Shown here in pieces: positions 44,050 through 52,610 of a stretch of 64,000 nucleotides of DNA. Below the pieces are notes generated by a model. It did no database searches and was not told the origin of the DNA. It saw nothing but the letters and a program-made list of their open reading frames with translations. The stretch is from JAVBLP01 sp052034625 (GTDB lineage Bacteria > Elusimicrobiota > Endomicrobiia > Endomicrobiales > Endomicrobiaceae). The translations under genes and the position numbers were made by a program. Location of the stretch: the NCBI GenBank assembly GCA_052034625.1, contig JBPOII010000009.1, forward strand, positions 53,173 to 117,172. The letters run 5' to 3'. Within the stretch, counting starts at the first letter, position 1. Each line of letters opens with the position of its first letter.

Positions 44050-46501
44050 TTATCTCTCCGTTCTTTGTTTCTACAAAAAGTTTAGTTCTATCTATTTGGT
44101 ATATTTTGGCATAATTTTCTTGATTTACCAATAGTTTTTTTAAAATTAGCTCCGGCTTAACATTCTTTCCTTGTCCAAAACGCAGATATAATTTTAAAAT
44201 ATTATTACTTTTTATAAATTTATATATAAGCGGTTTTGCATCAAATTTAACTATTTTTCCTTTTTTTGTTTTTTCTACAATAATAGACTCTTGTGATAAA
44301 AAATCATCCATATCGCTTTCACTGACATCTACATTTCGTATTGAAAATTCAGACATATTTACAAGTACATCTATTGCCGGAAAAGTCAGCGGAACCCTTT
44401 TTATATCAATAAGTTTAAAACCATTTGGAAGTACTTCCGATATTTTTCTTTTCACTTCTTTCATATCAACTTTTTCCGTAAAATAAAGTTCCATATACTC
44501 GCTTTGACTTTCATTTCCAACAGATATCGGCGGTCCGAAAGAAGATTTTACCTGTGGACTAAAACCGGCAGTAAAAGCAACCGGAAGCCCTGAACGTCTT
44601 ACAGCTCTTCTAAAAACTTCTATCTGCTCAAGATGAGATATGAATTTCACCGCCCCTTTTCTTGAAAAACGCAGTCTTAAACGCAGCTGCGGCGGTAATA
44701 CCGATATTTGAGGTTCTTCATAATCTTCAGGTAAAACGCAATTTGCCTTATTAAACATTTCTTTTTCATCAGAAGCAGTTTCATTTATGCCTTTTATATA
44801 ATCATTATACAAAAACTCTTTTGACACGCCGAAATCAAGATGATCCCAAGCAAAAACTTCATCTTTATCTCTTTTTCTGTAAACATAAAAGTCCAGATCA
44901 AGACCGCTTTCTTTTATGGCATCTGCCCAATAATCATTTCCGAATTTATCAGCCCATTGGTCAAAACGCGCACCTTTCTGCCATGCTTTAAATATCGCTG
45001 TAGAAACCCGTCTGTCGCCTTTGGCTATAAAAGCTTCAATAATGCTTGAGCGGTGATTGTGTGCTTTAACTTTAGCAGGAATATTTTTTACAAGATAATC
45101 TATCTTTTCTTTGATCTTTTCATCGTTTGCCATAGGCTCCCATTGAAATGCCGTCTGAGCCTTCGGCACAAACGGGGATGCCGTTATAGTAAAACTCAAA
45201 CCTTTTGCCTCTCTTTTTATAAGCCGTATAAGAGCATTTATACCCTCTACATCTTCATTTGTTTCAGTCGGAAGTCCTATCATAAAATACAATTTTATGG
45301 TTTTCCAGCCCATGGCATTTGCAGACAAAAGAGTTTCAACTATTTGTTTTTCGGAAAGATATTTGCCTATAACATTTCTTAATCTGTCCGTACCGGCTTC
45401 CGGTGCAAAAGTAAGTGTCGGTCTTTTACTTCTATTGATATAGCGTGCTACTTTTAAAGAATGTTCATTGCATCTAAGCGAAGGCAGAGAAAGCTTAAGA
45501 TTTGTTTCTCCATAAAGTTTGTCCGTCTCTATAAGCAGCTTATCCAAATATTTATAATCGCTGCAAGACAAAGAAAGGAAAGAGACTTCTTCATATCCGG
45601 TAGATGCAATATTTTGTTTTATAATATTTAAAAGATTTTCCGGCGATCGCTGACGCCAAGGCCTATAATATTTTGATGCCTGACAAAAACGGCAAAGACC
45701 CGGGCAGCCTCTTGCAACTTCAGCACTTATCCTATTATGCACAGTTTCGACAAAAGGTACGATTTTTTTAGACGGAAAAAAAGCTTTTTCAAGATCTACT
45801 ATTCTTTTTTCCACAATAGGTTTTGCGGCTCCGTCATTAGGAATAACCGCTTTTATCGTGCCGTCATTATTATAATCAACATCATAAAGCGATGGCACAT
45901 AAACACCTTCAATCCCTGCAAGTTTTTTTAATATTTCTTTTCTGGAAGTTTTCTTTCTCTTAAGTTCTCTGCAAATATTTATTATCTCCTCCGTCATTTC
46001 TTCGCCGTCGCCAAGCATAAAAGCATCAAAAAAATCACAAAAAGGTTCAGGATTTGTCAGTGCCGGACCGCCGGCAAAAACAAGCGGATCGCTGTCTTGT
46101 CTGTCTTTTGAAAAAATCGCAATGCTGGCAAGATCAAGCATATTAAGTATATTTGCCGCTGAAAGTTCGGTTTGAATTGAAAATCCTATCATATCAAAAC
46201 TTTTCAATTCGCTATTTGATTCAAGCGAAAAAAGAAACATTTTTCTTTCTCGCAAAATGTTTTCAAGATCAGTATCCGGAGCATAACATCTTTCACATCT
46301 GGCAAGTTTTTTTTCATTTACCATATGATAAAGTATTTCATGACCCAGATTTGATGCACCGACTTCATAGACATCAGGAAAACAAAGACAGTAAGATATA
46401 TCTGCTGACATATCGGCTGGATAAGAGTTTAACTCTCCATTGATATATCTTGCAGGTTTTTGCACAAGACCTAATATTTCATCAATTTTTGGATTTTTCA
46501 T
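44039..46501 (-). CDS. Radical SAM protein (TIGR03960 type) fused to DUF2344 (TIGR03936)
   Basis: 820 residues. The N-terminal third resembles a B12-binding-like domain. The radical SAM cluster is CPGLCRFC at about residues 263-270 inside SAEVARGCPGLCRFCQASK, which binds a 4Fe-4S cluster. About 610-800 is the DUF2344 domain (RLRFSRKGAVKFISHLEQ, AFTAGFSPQVKSSFGPP). In many bacteria these two parts are separate neighbouring genes next to rng and rplU-rpmA-obg; here they are one polypeptide. The reaction is not established for the family; RNA or ribosome modification is a reasonable guess from the context. Confidence 0.9.
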   Translation of the reverse strand: MKNPKIDEILGLVQKPARYINGELNSYPADMSADISYCLCFPDVYEVGASNLGHEILYHMVNEKKLARCERCYAPDTDLENILRERKMFLFSLESNSELKSFDMIGFSIQTELSAANILNMLDLASIAIFSKDRQDSDPLVFAGGPALTNPEPFCDFFDAFMLGDGEEMTEEIINICRELKRKKTSRKEILKKLAGIEGVYVPSLYDVDYNNDGTIKAVIPNDGAAKPIVEKRIVDLEKAFFPSKKIVPFVETVHNRISAEVARGCPGLCRFCQASKYYRPWRQRSPENLLNIIKQNIASTGYEEVSFLSLSCSDYKYLDKLLIETDKLYGETNLKLSLPSLRCNEHSLKVARYINRSKRPTLTFAPEAGTDRLRNVIGKYLSEKQIVETLLSANAMGWKTIKLYFMIGLPTETNEDVEGINALIRLIKREAKGLSFTITASPFVPKAQTAFQWEPMANDEKIKEKIDYLVKNIPAKVKAHNHRSSIIEAFIAKGDRRVSTAIFKAWQKGARFDQWADKFGNDYWADAIKESGLDLDFYVYRKRDKDEVFAWDHLDFGVSKEFLYNDYIKGINETASDEKEMFNKANCVLPEDYEEPQISVLPPQLRLRLRFSRKGAVKFISHLEQIEVFRRAVRRSGLPVAFTAGFSPQVKSSFGPPISVGNESQSEYMELYFTEKVDMKEVKRKISEVLPNGFKLIDIKRVPLTFPAIDVLVNMSEFSIRNVDVSESDMDDFLSQESIIVEKTKKGKIVKFDAKPLIYKFIKSNNILKLYLRFGQGKNVKPELILKKLLVNQENYAKIYQIDRTKLFVETKNGEINEP

Positions 46502-46550
46502 CGGTTTTCAATATAACTTTTCTGTCATCCTAGAGGATCAATTTTTATCT

Positions 46551-46706
46551 TTTGTTGTTGTCGTTTGCTGTTGATTCGTAATTAGTCATTTGTAATTCGT
46601 AATTGCCGTTTTGCTGTTTCCCCGCACCTTGCGGGAGAGGGTCGGTCGCAGACCGGGGTGAGGGGGTACAGTTGTTGCCGTTAATTCGTAATTCGCAATT
46701 GCCGTA
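46551..46706. repeat. Dispersed intergenic repeat cluster
   Basis: The gap after the radical SAM start holds several copies of AATTCGTAATT-type units, ending in ATTCGCAATTGCCGT, with an inserted inverted-repeat element (CCCCGCACCTTGCGGGGAG-like hairpin followed by GGTCGGTCGCAGACCGGGG). The ATTCGCAATTGCCGT unit recurs in reverse at 50203-50217. This looks like non-coding mobile or REP-like sequence. Confidence 0.6.
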
Positions 46707-47336
46707 TCAGTCAAGTTCTATACCTTCATAGGTTTCTGATACATTTTTATTTATTTTTTCAAAATTATTATATATATATGACCAATAATCATCATCCTTC
46801 TTGCTATTGTGATTTTCTTCAACTATTTTCCATGCTTTTTCTTTCTCTCCCGAAGTCATATATACCGTGATCTTCATCGTTATATACGCCGGATCAGTGG
46901 GGTTAAGTTCTATTAATTTATCCAATTCCTCAATCGCTTCTTCAAAAGCCTGATCGGCAAGTTCCTTTTCGCCTTTTATCTTATGTTCAAGAGCTCTATA
47001 CATAAGCCTTTCAGGGTTTTTCGGATCGGGTGAGATAATATCATTCATAAGCATAAAAGCTTCTTTCTTTCTTCCCACAGAAAAAAGGATCTGTATCCTT
47101 ACATTTGTGTCAAAACCGTCTTTATCTTTATATTTCGTAATAAGTTTTTGGTTAATTTGCAAAGCTTTTTCCAGAGACTCCTGATTCCCTGAAGACTGAT
47201 AATCCGACATATAATTGCCTACCTCTATGCGCATTTCACTGATAACTTTATTATCTTTTACTTCTCTAGGTACTTGACTACAGCCTAATGCAAACAAAAA
47301 AGAAACAGCAATTCCGGCAAATAAGATCTTTTTCAT
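46707..47336 (-). CDS. Predicted TPR lipoprotein
   Basis: 209 residues. The N-terminus is a lipoprotein-type signal (MKKILFAGIAVSFLFALGC) with the lipid-modified Cys at residue 19; the -3 position is Ala, slightly off the standard lipobox. The rest is helical with TPR-like units (PERLMYRALEHKIKGEKELA, then FEEAIEELDKLIELNPTDP). Probably attached to the outer membrane, with a protein-binding role. Confidence 0.65.
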   Translation of the reverse strand: MKKILFAGIAVSFLFALGCSQVPREVKDNKVISEMRIEVGNYMSDYQSSGNQESLEKALQINQKLITKYKDKDGFDTNVRIQILFSVGRKKEAFMLMNDIISPDPKNPERLMYRALEHKIKGEKELADQAFEEAIEELDKLIELNPTDPAYITMKITVYMTSGEKEKAWKIVEENHNSKKDDDYWSYIYNNFEKINKNVSETYEGIELD

Positions 47337-47431
47337 ATCTTCTCCTTTTCATAAAGAAACTATATTATTTTACTTAATTTTATTAGAAAATGACAGAAAT
47401 AACAAATACTGCTTTTTATAAAAGCCTTTTA

Positions 47432-48190
47432 TTATTTTCTGTATATGGGGTCTATGGTAGTAAAGTAACTCTCAAACGAGCTGCCTTTAAGCGGAGTCAT
47501 ATCAAGTATATCACCCGGATTAAGATAAGGTTTTATCACCTGTTCCAGATCATCAAAAATCTCGTGGAGATTCCCTTCCGCTTCAACAGCAATCAAAGTA
47601 TGAGGTTTTGCATTATTTTCAGGTATTTGGAACAAAGCCAAGTACACACTTTCAATTTCTGGCGTTTTTTCACAGTATGACTTTATGCTTTCTATCATCT
47701 CTTTAGGTCTTTCAGCGGGAAGTCCTATTATAATTTCTGAATGGTTTTTGATTACCAAAGGCGGAATATCCATTCCAGGCATGCTGCCTGAAAGTATATC
47801 TTCAATTTCATCGGAAATGAACTCTTTGCTTGATTTTGAATAAGGATTTAATATAAGCGTTTCTCCTTTTGTCAATTTAAAGAAATCCCTGCCCCTTAAA
47901 GATATATATGTTACGCCTTCTTTTATTATGCCATTATCAAATATCTTTTCTTTTGAAGAAAAAAACGGGATCTTACCGTTCTTCATTTTTATTATATTTA
48001 TATCGCTGTTTTCTTTAACCTCTTGCTCACCGGCTTCCATCCCTTCGCAGAAAACCAAAACATAAACACCGCTTTCCAGAAGAGTTTTATAAAAATCCGG
48101 TCTGAAATCAATATTTTTGACGGCTTTTTTTAAAATATCCGCAAGCACGTCTTTTTCTCTAAACTTCTTAATAAAATCTAAAAATCTCAT
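47432..48190 (-). CDS. SseB-family protein
   Basis: 252 residues. The N-terminal SseB domain shows IPFFSSKEKI, the block GRDFFKLTKGETLILNPYSK and KEFISDEIEDILSG; the C-terminal SseB_C-type domain follows from about 160 with ESIKSYCEKTPEIESVYLAL and PHTLIAVEAEG. SseB proteins were named for serine-sensitivity phenotypes and also occur in type III/VI secretion contexts; none of those systems is visible here. It ends in the terminus IDPIYRK, near the family consensus. Confidence 0.75.
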   Translation of the reverse strand: MRFLDFIKKFREKDVLADILKKAVKNIDFRPDFYKTLLESGVYVLVFCEGMEAGEQEVKENSDINIIKMKNGKIPFFSSKEKIFDNGIIKEGVTYISLRGRDFFKLTKGETLILNPYSKSSKEFISDEIEDILSGSMPGMDIPPLVIKNHSEIIIGLPAERPKEMIESIKSYCEKTPEIESVYLALFQIPENNAKPHTLIAVEAEGNLHEIFDDLEQVIKPYLNPGDILDMTPLKGSSFESYFTTIDPIYRK

Positions 48191-48372
48191 TTATTTTTCC
48201 TCTCTATTCTATGTTTTATTATAGCACAAAAATACTTTTTTGAAAGGAGCTTTAAATATTATCCTAAATTTTCATAATATATAAGAATAAGTTCCTATCA
48301 TTTAAAATTATAGGTTGAAATCTTATATTGAATGATAATAAAATATATTGTATTTTATAGGAAGGAAAATTT

Positions 48373-48390
48373 ATGAAGGCGGTTAATTGA
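48373..48390 (+). promoter_or_regulatory. Five-codon leader ORF coupled to the next gene
   Basis: AGGAAGG is followed by ATG AAG GCG GTT AAT TGA (48373-48390). Its stop overlaps the TTG start of the following gene as TTGA, and its own codons supply the AAGGCGG ribosome site for that gene. This geometry suggests translational coupling. Confidence 0.45.
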
Positions 48391-48728
48391 AAAAAACAAT
48401 AATTTTATTATCATTTTTGTTATTATTATCCGCCAATGTCTATTCGGAAGAAAAACAAGAATACGATATTTATTTTAAACATTATCAGTCTGATATCATG
48501 TTAAAGCTCACATATGAAGAAAAGAAGATTGTAAAAAAATATATTGATGCAGATAAAAAAGAGTTAATAAAAATATGGTGTCCTTATCGATTAATTCTAG
48601 TTGATAATGAACAAACTTCATATTATAAAACAAGCGGCACGAGTTTAGCAAAGATAGGAAATGATTTGTTTATAAAGTTTGACAAAGATATGGATTTCAT
48701 AAAAAAATATATATCGCAATTTGAATAG
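48387..48728 (+). CDS. Small exported protein, function unknown
   Basis: 113 residues with a TTG start at 48387. Signal peptide 1-20 (MKKTIILLSFLLLLSANVYS). The mature part is Lys/Asp/Tyr-rich with no Cys pairs and no recognisable domain. Its start codon overlaps the stop of a five-codon leader ORF. Transcribed divergently from the sseB-like gene. Confidence 0.6.
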   Translation: MKKTIILLSFLLLLSANVYSEEKQEYDIYFKHYQSDIMLKLTYEEKKIVKKYIDADKKELIKIWCPYRLILVDNEQTSYYKTSGTSLAKIGNDLFIKFDKDMDFIKKYISQFE

Positions 48729-48843
48729 ATATTCCTGTATATTCCCCTGTTTTATTTAAAACTTCTAATTCTTTACGCTTGCTTATAAAACAATTTATTT
48801 TTATAATACTCTATAAACTAAAAATTTAATTAGGGAGGTTTCT

Positions 48844-49560
48844 ATGTCAGAAGAAATGCAAGAAGTAACTAGAATGCCTTTAATAGGCGATGATGCACCT
48901 TCTTTCAAAGCAGTAACAACACAGGGGAATATCAATTTTCCTGAGGATTATAAGGGAAAATGGGCAATTCTTTTCTCGCATCCTGCGGATTTCACGCCGG
49001 TATGCACAACAGAATTTATGACATTCCAGAAAATGCTTCCGGAATTTAAAGAGCTTAATACCGAAGTAATCGGTCTTTCTATTGACAGTATTCACTCTCA
49101 TGTTGCCTGGCTTGAAGCAATTAAAGAAAAAATCGAGTTCAGAGATATTAAAAAACCTGAGATCACTTTTCCTTTAATAGCAGACATAAAAATGGAAGTA
49201 GCAAAACTTTACGGTATGCTCCAGCCAAAAGCATCAACAACTTCAGCTGTAAGAGCGGTATTTATTGTAGATCCCAATTCAAAAATAAGAGCTGTCTTAT
49301 ACTATCCGCTTTCTTCAGGAAGGAACTTTTCAGAGATCAAAAGACTTCTGATAGCATTGCAAACAGCAGATGCATTTGCAGTTGCCACGCCTGCTGACTG
49401 GCAGCCCGGCGAAGATGTTATCGTCCCTGCACCTTCAACGATGAAAGGTGTTAAGGAAAGAAGAGAAAATAAAGATGCGGATATTAAAGTAGTTGACTGG
49501 TTCCTGACATTCAAAAAACTTGCTGCAGACGAAATAAAGAAAAAAATATTAAAAAAATAA
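48844..49560 (+). CDS. Peroxiredoxin, Prx6-type, single cysteine
   Basis: 238 residues, the length of Prx6-type enzymes. The peroxidatic Cys54 is in HPADFTPVCTTEF, and the conserved Arg lies in SAVRAVFIVDP. It is the only Cys in the protein, so the enzyme must work by a 1-Cys mechanism and be recycled by an outside thiol. It reduces H2O2 and organic peroxides. A good ribosome site (GGGAGG) precedes the ATG. No partner reductase is adjacent. Confidence 0.95.
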   Translation: MSEEMQEVTRMPLIGDDAPSFKAVTTQGNINFPEDYKGKWAILFSHPADFTPVCTTEFMTFQKMLPEFKELNTEVIGLSIDSIHSHVAWLEAIKEKIEFRDIKKPEITFPLIADIKMEVAKLYGMLQPKASTTSAVRAVFIVDPNSKIRAVLYYPLSSGRNFSEIKRLLIALQTADAFAVATPADWQPGEDVIVPAPSTMKGVKERRENKDADIKVVDWFLTFKKLAADEIKKKILKK

Positions 49561-49570
49561 AAATCCCACA

Positions 49571-49615
49571 AACAAAAAACGAAGAGCACATCTGAAATTC
49601 AGGTGTGCTCTTCGT
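49571..49615 (-). terminator. Terminator between convergent genes
   Basis: ACGAAGAGCACA (49579-49590) pairs perfectly with TGTGCTCTTCGT (49604-49615). A T run follows on the minus strand (GTTTTTTGTTTG), so it serves the 49638-50183 gene; the hairpin may also stop peroxiredoxin transcripts. Confidence 0.85.
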
Positions 49616-49637
49616 TATATCTGATAGACTATGTGTT

Positions 49638-50183
49638 TCAATTTATACCGGGACGCCACTCTTCATAGGCACCCACTGCACCGGAGGTATATTTTATAGA
49701 GTTAAAAAATATGCCGGAAAGTTTTTCAACTGCTGCCCTTGATATGAAAGATTCCTGAACTTTTGCATAATAAGTAAATTCTTTTTGAAAAACAAACACG
49801 GAAACAAAAACATCAATCTCATAATGAGTTCCTTTTACTTTTGTTTTGCTTAAAGGGTCATACTTTTCAATGTTTTCTGTTTTTTTACCGGAAGCTTTTT
49901 CAAGTATGGAAATATTTTCTTCATTAATAGCACCAAGCCAAACTATTATTACAGGCTCTTCATCATTCCACTTTTCAATAAGCAAAACATTATAATCCTC
50001 ATTAAGGCACAATTTAGATCTTTCCATTTCCGTACGCAAAAAATCTTTTACAATATTTTGGTCTCTTACACTTACGCTTACTGATCTGAAAGAATAACTC
50101 TGCGGCTGCGAAGGATGACCGCAATAAGAAAAAAGAAAGATAAAAAATATTAATGTAAATAAAAATAATGAAAATCTTTTCAT
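49638..50183 (-). CDS. Predicted lipoprotein, function unknown
   Basis: 181 residues from the ATG at 50181-50183. A longer frame to 50411 exists but its N-terminus is translated repeat sequence and is rejected. The lipoprotein-type signal is MKRFSLFLFTLIFFIFLFSYC, Cys21. The mature domain has short beta/alpha elements (VLLIEKWNDEEPVIIVWLG, VFVFQKEFTYYAK) and no recognised family. A TATAAT lies only about 11 nt before the ATG on the minus strand, so the mRNA could be leaderless. Confidence 0.6.
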   Translation of the reverse strand: MKRFSLFLFTLIFFIFLFSYCGHPSQPQSYSFRSVSVSVRDQNIVKDFLRTEMERSKLCLNEDYNVLLIEKWNDEEPVIIVWLGAINEENISILEKASGKKTENIEKYDPLSKTKVKGTHYEIDVFVSVFVFQKEFTYYAKVQESFISRAAVEKLSGIFFNSIKYTSGAVGAYEEWRPGIN

Positions 50184-50195
50184 ACTTTTTATATT

Positions 50196-50345
50196 ATAGC
50201 ATAACGGCAATTGCGAATCACGACTGAACGTCAACGACAAAGACAAAAACGGCATTTTTTGTTGTGTCATTCCCGAGCGTATTAGCCGGGAATCCAAGTT
50301 AAATAAAAGACAATTACGAATAAAAGGCAAAAACAAAGCAAAGTG
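50196..50345. repeat. Dispersed intergenic repeat, second locus
   Basis: Contains the reverse complement of the ATTCGCAATTGCCGT unit seen at 46551-46706 and, at 50267-50303, an inverted repeat starting TCATTCCCGAGCG and ending GAATCCAAGTTAAA. A diverged copy of the latter (30 of 37 positions by eye) lies at 62084-62121. Confidence 0.6.
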
Positions 50346-50383
50346 CAGCAATAGGAATAGCAAAAGTGTAAATAAAAGGGAAG

Positions 50384-50407
50384 GGGCAGGAAAGAATTTC
50401 CCTGCCC
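50384..50407 (-). terminator. Terminator after the 661-residue glycosidase gene
   Basis: GGGCAGG (50384-50390) pairs with CCTGCCC (50401-50407), with extra AAA/TTT pairs inside; a pyrimidine-rich tract with T runs follows on the minus strand. Confidence 0.75.
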
Positions 50408-50447
50408 GCAATGCGTAAATAATAAATAATATATATTAAATAAAACA

Positions 50448-52433
50448 TCAGTTCTTATATTTCTTCCACAGATCTCTATACATAAAGTATGATTTTCTCA
50501 AATATCTCTTAAAAGTGCTGTCCTTGCCGTCTTCTCCGATACCGCAAATACCGAACCACTCTTCATATCCGCTTCCGTCAAGGAATGCTCCTCCGAACTG
50601 CTTATGCGTATCATGAGTATAAGGGTTTGAATCTTCTTGAGCTTTCCACCATTCATCTGTCCACTCAAATATAACTCCGCCCAAAGCATTGCCTGTACCG
50701 CCAACTACACCGCACATATTGTCTTCAATATTTATCCAATTGCCTTTATGATAGTCCGCCTGTCCCAGCTCTATCCTTGCGGTAGTCCAGTCTTGAGCAT
50801 ATGCAGGACAGCCGTATTCGGTTATTAAAGCGGCTTTACCGGTAATATCTGCAATATCTCCCCACATACGGCCAAAACCTTTTGCACCTCTATAGGCATT
50901 CGAACCGAAAATATCTATATCCGGGCAGTATTTTGCAAAAAGTTCTATAAAGCCGAGATCCCCATTTGATATTGCGACCGGTCTTTTCTGCGGATCAAGC
51001 GATTTAATAAGTTTTGCACATTCATTAACGAATTTATAGTATGCTTCCGGATGAGATTCTACAGTTGAACTTGTTTCAGTCGTTCCAATGGAACTGTAAT
51101 TATTTTCATTTCCTAAAACCCACATAAGGACATAAGGTTCGTCTTTATAATCTTCAACCATTTTTCTTATGCTTTCCATCATATTCTTTTTATGTGTTTC
51201 ATTCCTGTAATCAGTACCTTCTTCCCAAGTGGCACCTGAATCTACAGCATACATACCGGCAAAATTCCCGATAAGATACATAAATCCGAAATTCTCATAA
51301 CCTTCTTTAAGAAGTTCTTTATTTATTCCTGTCGGATGATATATCCTGAGCGTATTTATGCCCATTTCTTGCATAATGGCAAAATCGCCGACACGCTTTT
51401 CGTTTTTATCTTGTTTCTCATTCCTATTTGCATCTATCCAGGCATCATAAGGACCATCTACTTTGCCGTTCTTATCATAATCATCATGTGACCAATCGCT
51501 GTTATTATTGAATCCGGGAAGTCCCGGATAAAGACCGACTTTATTTGGACCATAAGTAATGCCTCTTATAACATAAGGTTTGCCGTCAACAGTAAGCTGA
51601 AAGTGTCCGTTATTATATTCTACAAGTTTCGTTTTTCCTTCACCTGTTATCTTTTTAATACCTATCTCTTCAAGGTTTATGTATTTCCTTTCAAAATCAT
51701 TGGGTACTGCCGGCACAAGTTTGCCCGGATTTACATAAAAAATATCATTACTTTTATCATTATCGAAAGAATTTTCTATCCTTACCGACGCACCTTCAAG
51801 TTTCACGCCAAGCTCCGGATATTCTCTTGTAAGAAAATTTATCCTGTCCATACAAACAGGGGCCATATACCACAGCGTTTTATATTCAGTCCAGCCTACT
51901 GCATTTGGGAACATTACAAGACAAGCATAATATGCTTTGAGAGCATGTTCATAATGTCCCGCCTTATCCAAAGCAAAAGCGGTAAAATACATAATAACAC
52001 CCTGTTCCTCATCTTTTGTTGTCGCCCATTTATAAAAGTTTTCCTGATGATTATCAGTATTTACAAATTTCCACTTATCACCTTTAAGCCTGCCGCGTTT
52101 AAACATTTTTTTATACTCAGGGGATTCAAGAACGCTTTTTGTATTAGGATAAATACCTTCTCCCGAAGCTTTTGCCAAACCGGCAAAATCAGTTATTTTG
52201 TATCTGTATTTATCTGTCCCTATGTTTTGCAATTCGCCGTATTTAGAGTAGTCTATCCACTTCTCTGTTCCTCTATCATAGATCTTGAAACGTTTCTTAG
52301 GCGAATACTTCATTTTATTATTATAATCTTCTGCAGCTTTAAGAGAGACCAGCAAATCTTTATTATCGGCAAAAGAATAAGAAAATGAACCGCATAAAAA
52401 TGCCGCAGCAATAACAATTCTCAAAAAATTCAT
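50448..52433 (-). CDS. Secreted clan GH-A glycosidase (GH2/GH5-type barrel)
   Basis: 661 residues. Signal peptide 1-22. Residues 30-240 are a unique region without known domain. The barrel starts at about 275 (FQLTVDGKPYVIRGITYGP), has the acid/base E444 in MWVLGNENNY and the nucleophile E539 in ITEYGCPA, the normal GH-A arrangement. Between, at about 315-348, lies an Asp/Asn-rich insert (DYDKNGKVDG, then DANRNEKQDKNE) that resembles two calcium-binding EF-hand or dockerin-type loops. The core resembles the barrel in the 6477-12542 giant. The substrate cannot be fixed; beta-glucan is plausible given the GH81 gene nearby. Confidence 0.82.
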   Translation of the reverse strand: MNFLRIVIAAAFLCGSFSYSFADNKDLLVSLKAAEDYNNKMKYSPKKRFKIYDRGTEKWIDYSKYGELQNIGTDKYRYKITDFAGLAKASGEGIYPNTKSVLESPEYKKMFKRGRLKGDKWKFVNTDNHQENFYKWATTKDEEQGVIMYFTAFALDKAGHYEHALKAYYACLVMFPNAVGWTEYKTLWYMAPVCMDRINFLTREYPELGVKLEGASVRIENSFDNDKSNDIFYVNPGKLVPAVPNDFERKYINLEEIGIKKITGEGKTKLVEYNNGHFQLTVDGKPYVIRGITYGPNKVGLYPGLPGFNNNSDWSHDDYDKNGKVDGPYDAWIDANRNEKQDKNEKRVGDFAIMQEMGINTLRIYHPTGINKELLKEGYENFGFMYLIGNFAGMYAVDSGATWEEGTDYRNETHKKNMMESIRKMVEDYKDEPYVLMWVLGNENNYSSIGTTETSSTVESHPEAYYKFVNECAKLIKSLDPQKRPVAISNGDLGFIELFAKYCPDIDIFGSNAYRGAKGFGRMWGDIADITGKAALITEYGCPAYAQDWTTARIELGQADYHKGNWINIEDNMCGVVGGTGNALGGVIFEWTDEWWKAQEDSNPYTHDTHKQFGGAFLDGSGYEEWFGICGIGEDGKDSTFKRYLRKSYFMYRDLWKKYKN

Positions 52434-52504
52434 AATGACTCCTAAATTTCGGTTTTTTATTTTGTATACGGAAAAGTCTGTAAGAAAAAAACTTTACGAA
52501 AAGA

Positions 52505-52533
52505 ACTATAGCCGAGCATAAAGAAAATAGCAA
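52505..52533 (-). promoter_or_regulatory. Promoter for the 661-residue glycosidase gene
   Basis: TTGCTA (52528-52533, minus) and TATAGT (52505-52510) with a 17-bp spacer, about 70 nt upstream of the start codon. Confidence 0.65.
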
Positions 52534-52610
52534 GTCTTTCCTTTTATTTTTCCAATTATTTTTGTTTTTTGATTTTATGTTGTTTAGTTTTATAATAATA
52601 TTTTGTGTTT

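Noticed and set aside
50184..50411. N-terminal extension of the lipoprotein gene to 50411
   Set aside because: The extra 76 codons cover dispersed repeat sequence, and the lipoprotein signal peptide starts at 50183.
51603..52388. 261-residue plus-strand ORF
   Set aside because: It is antisense to the well-supported glycosidase gene, lacks any domain and is rich in Phe/Ile/Lys as a shadow would be.
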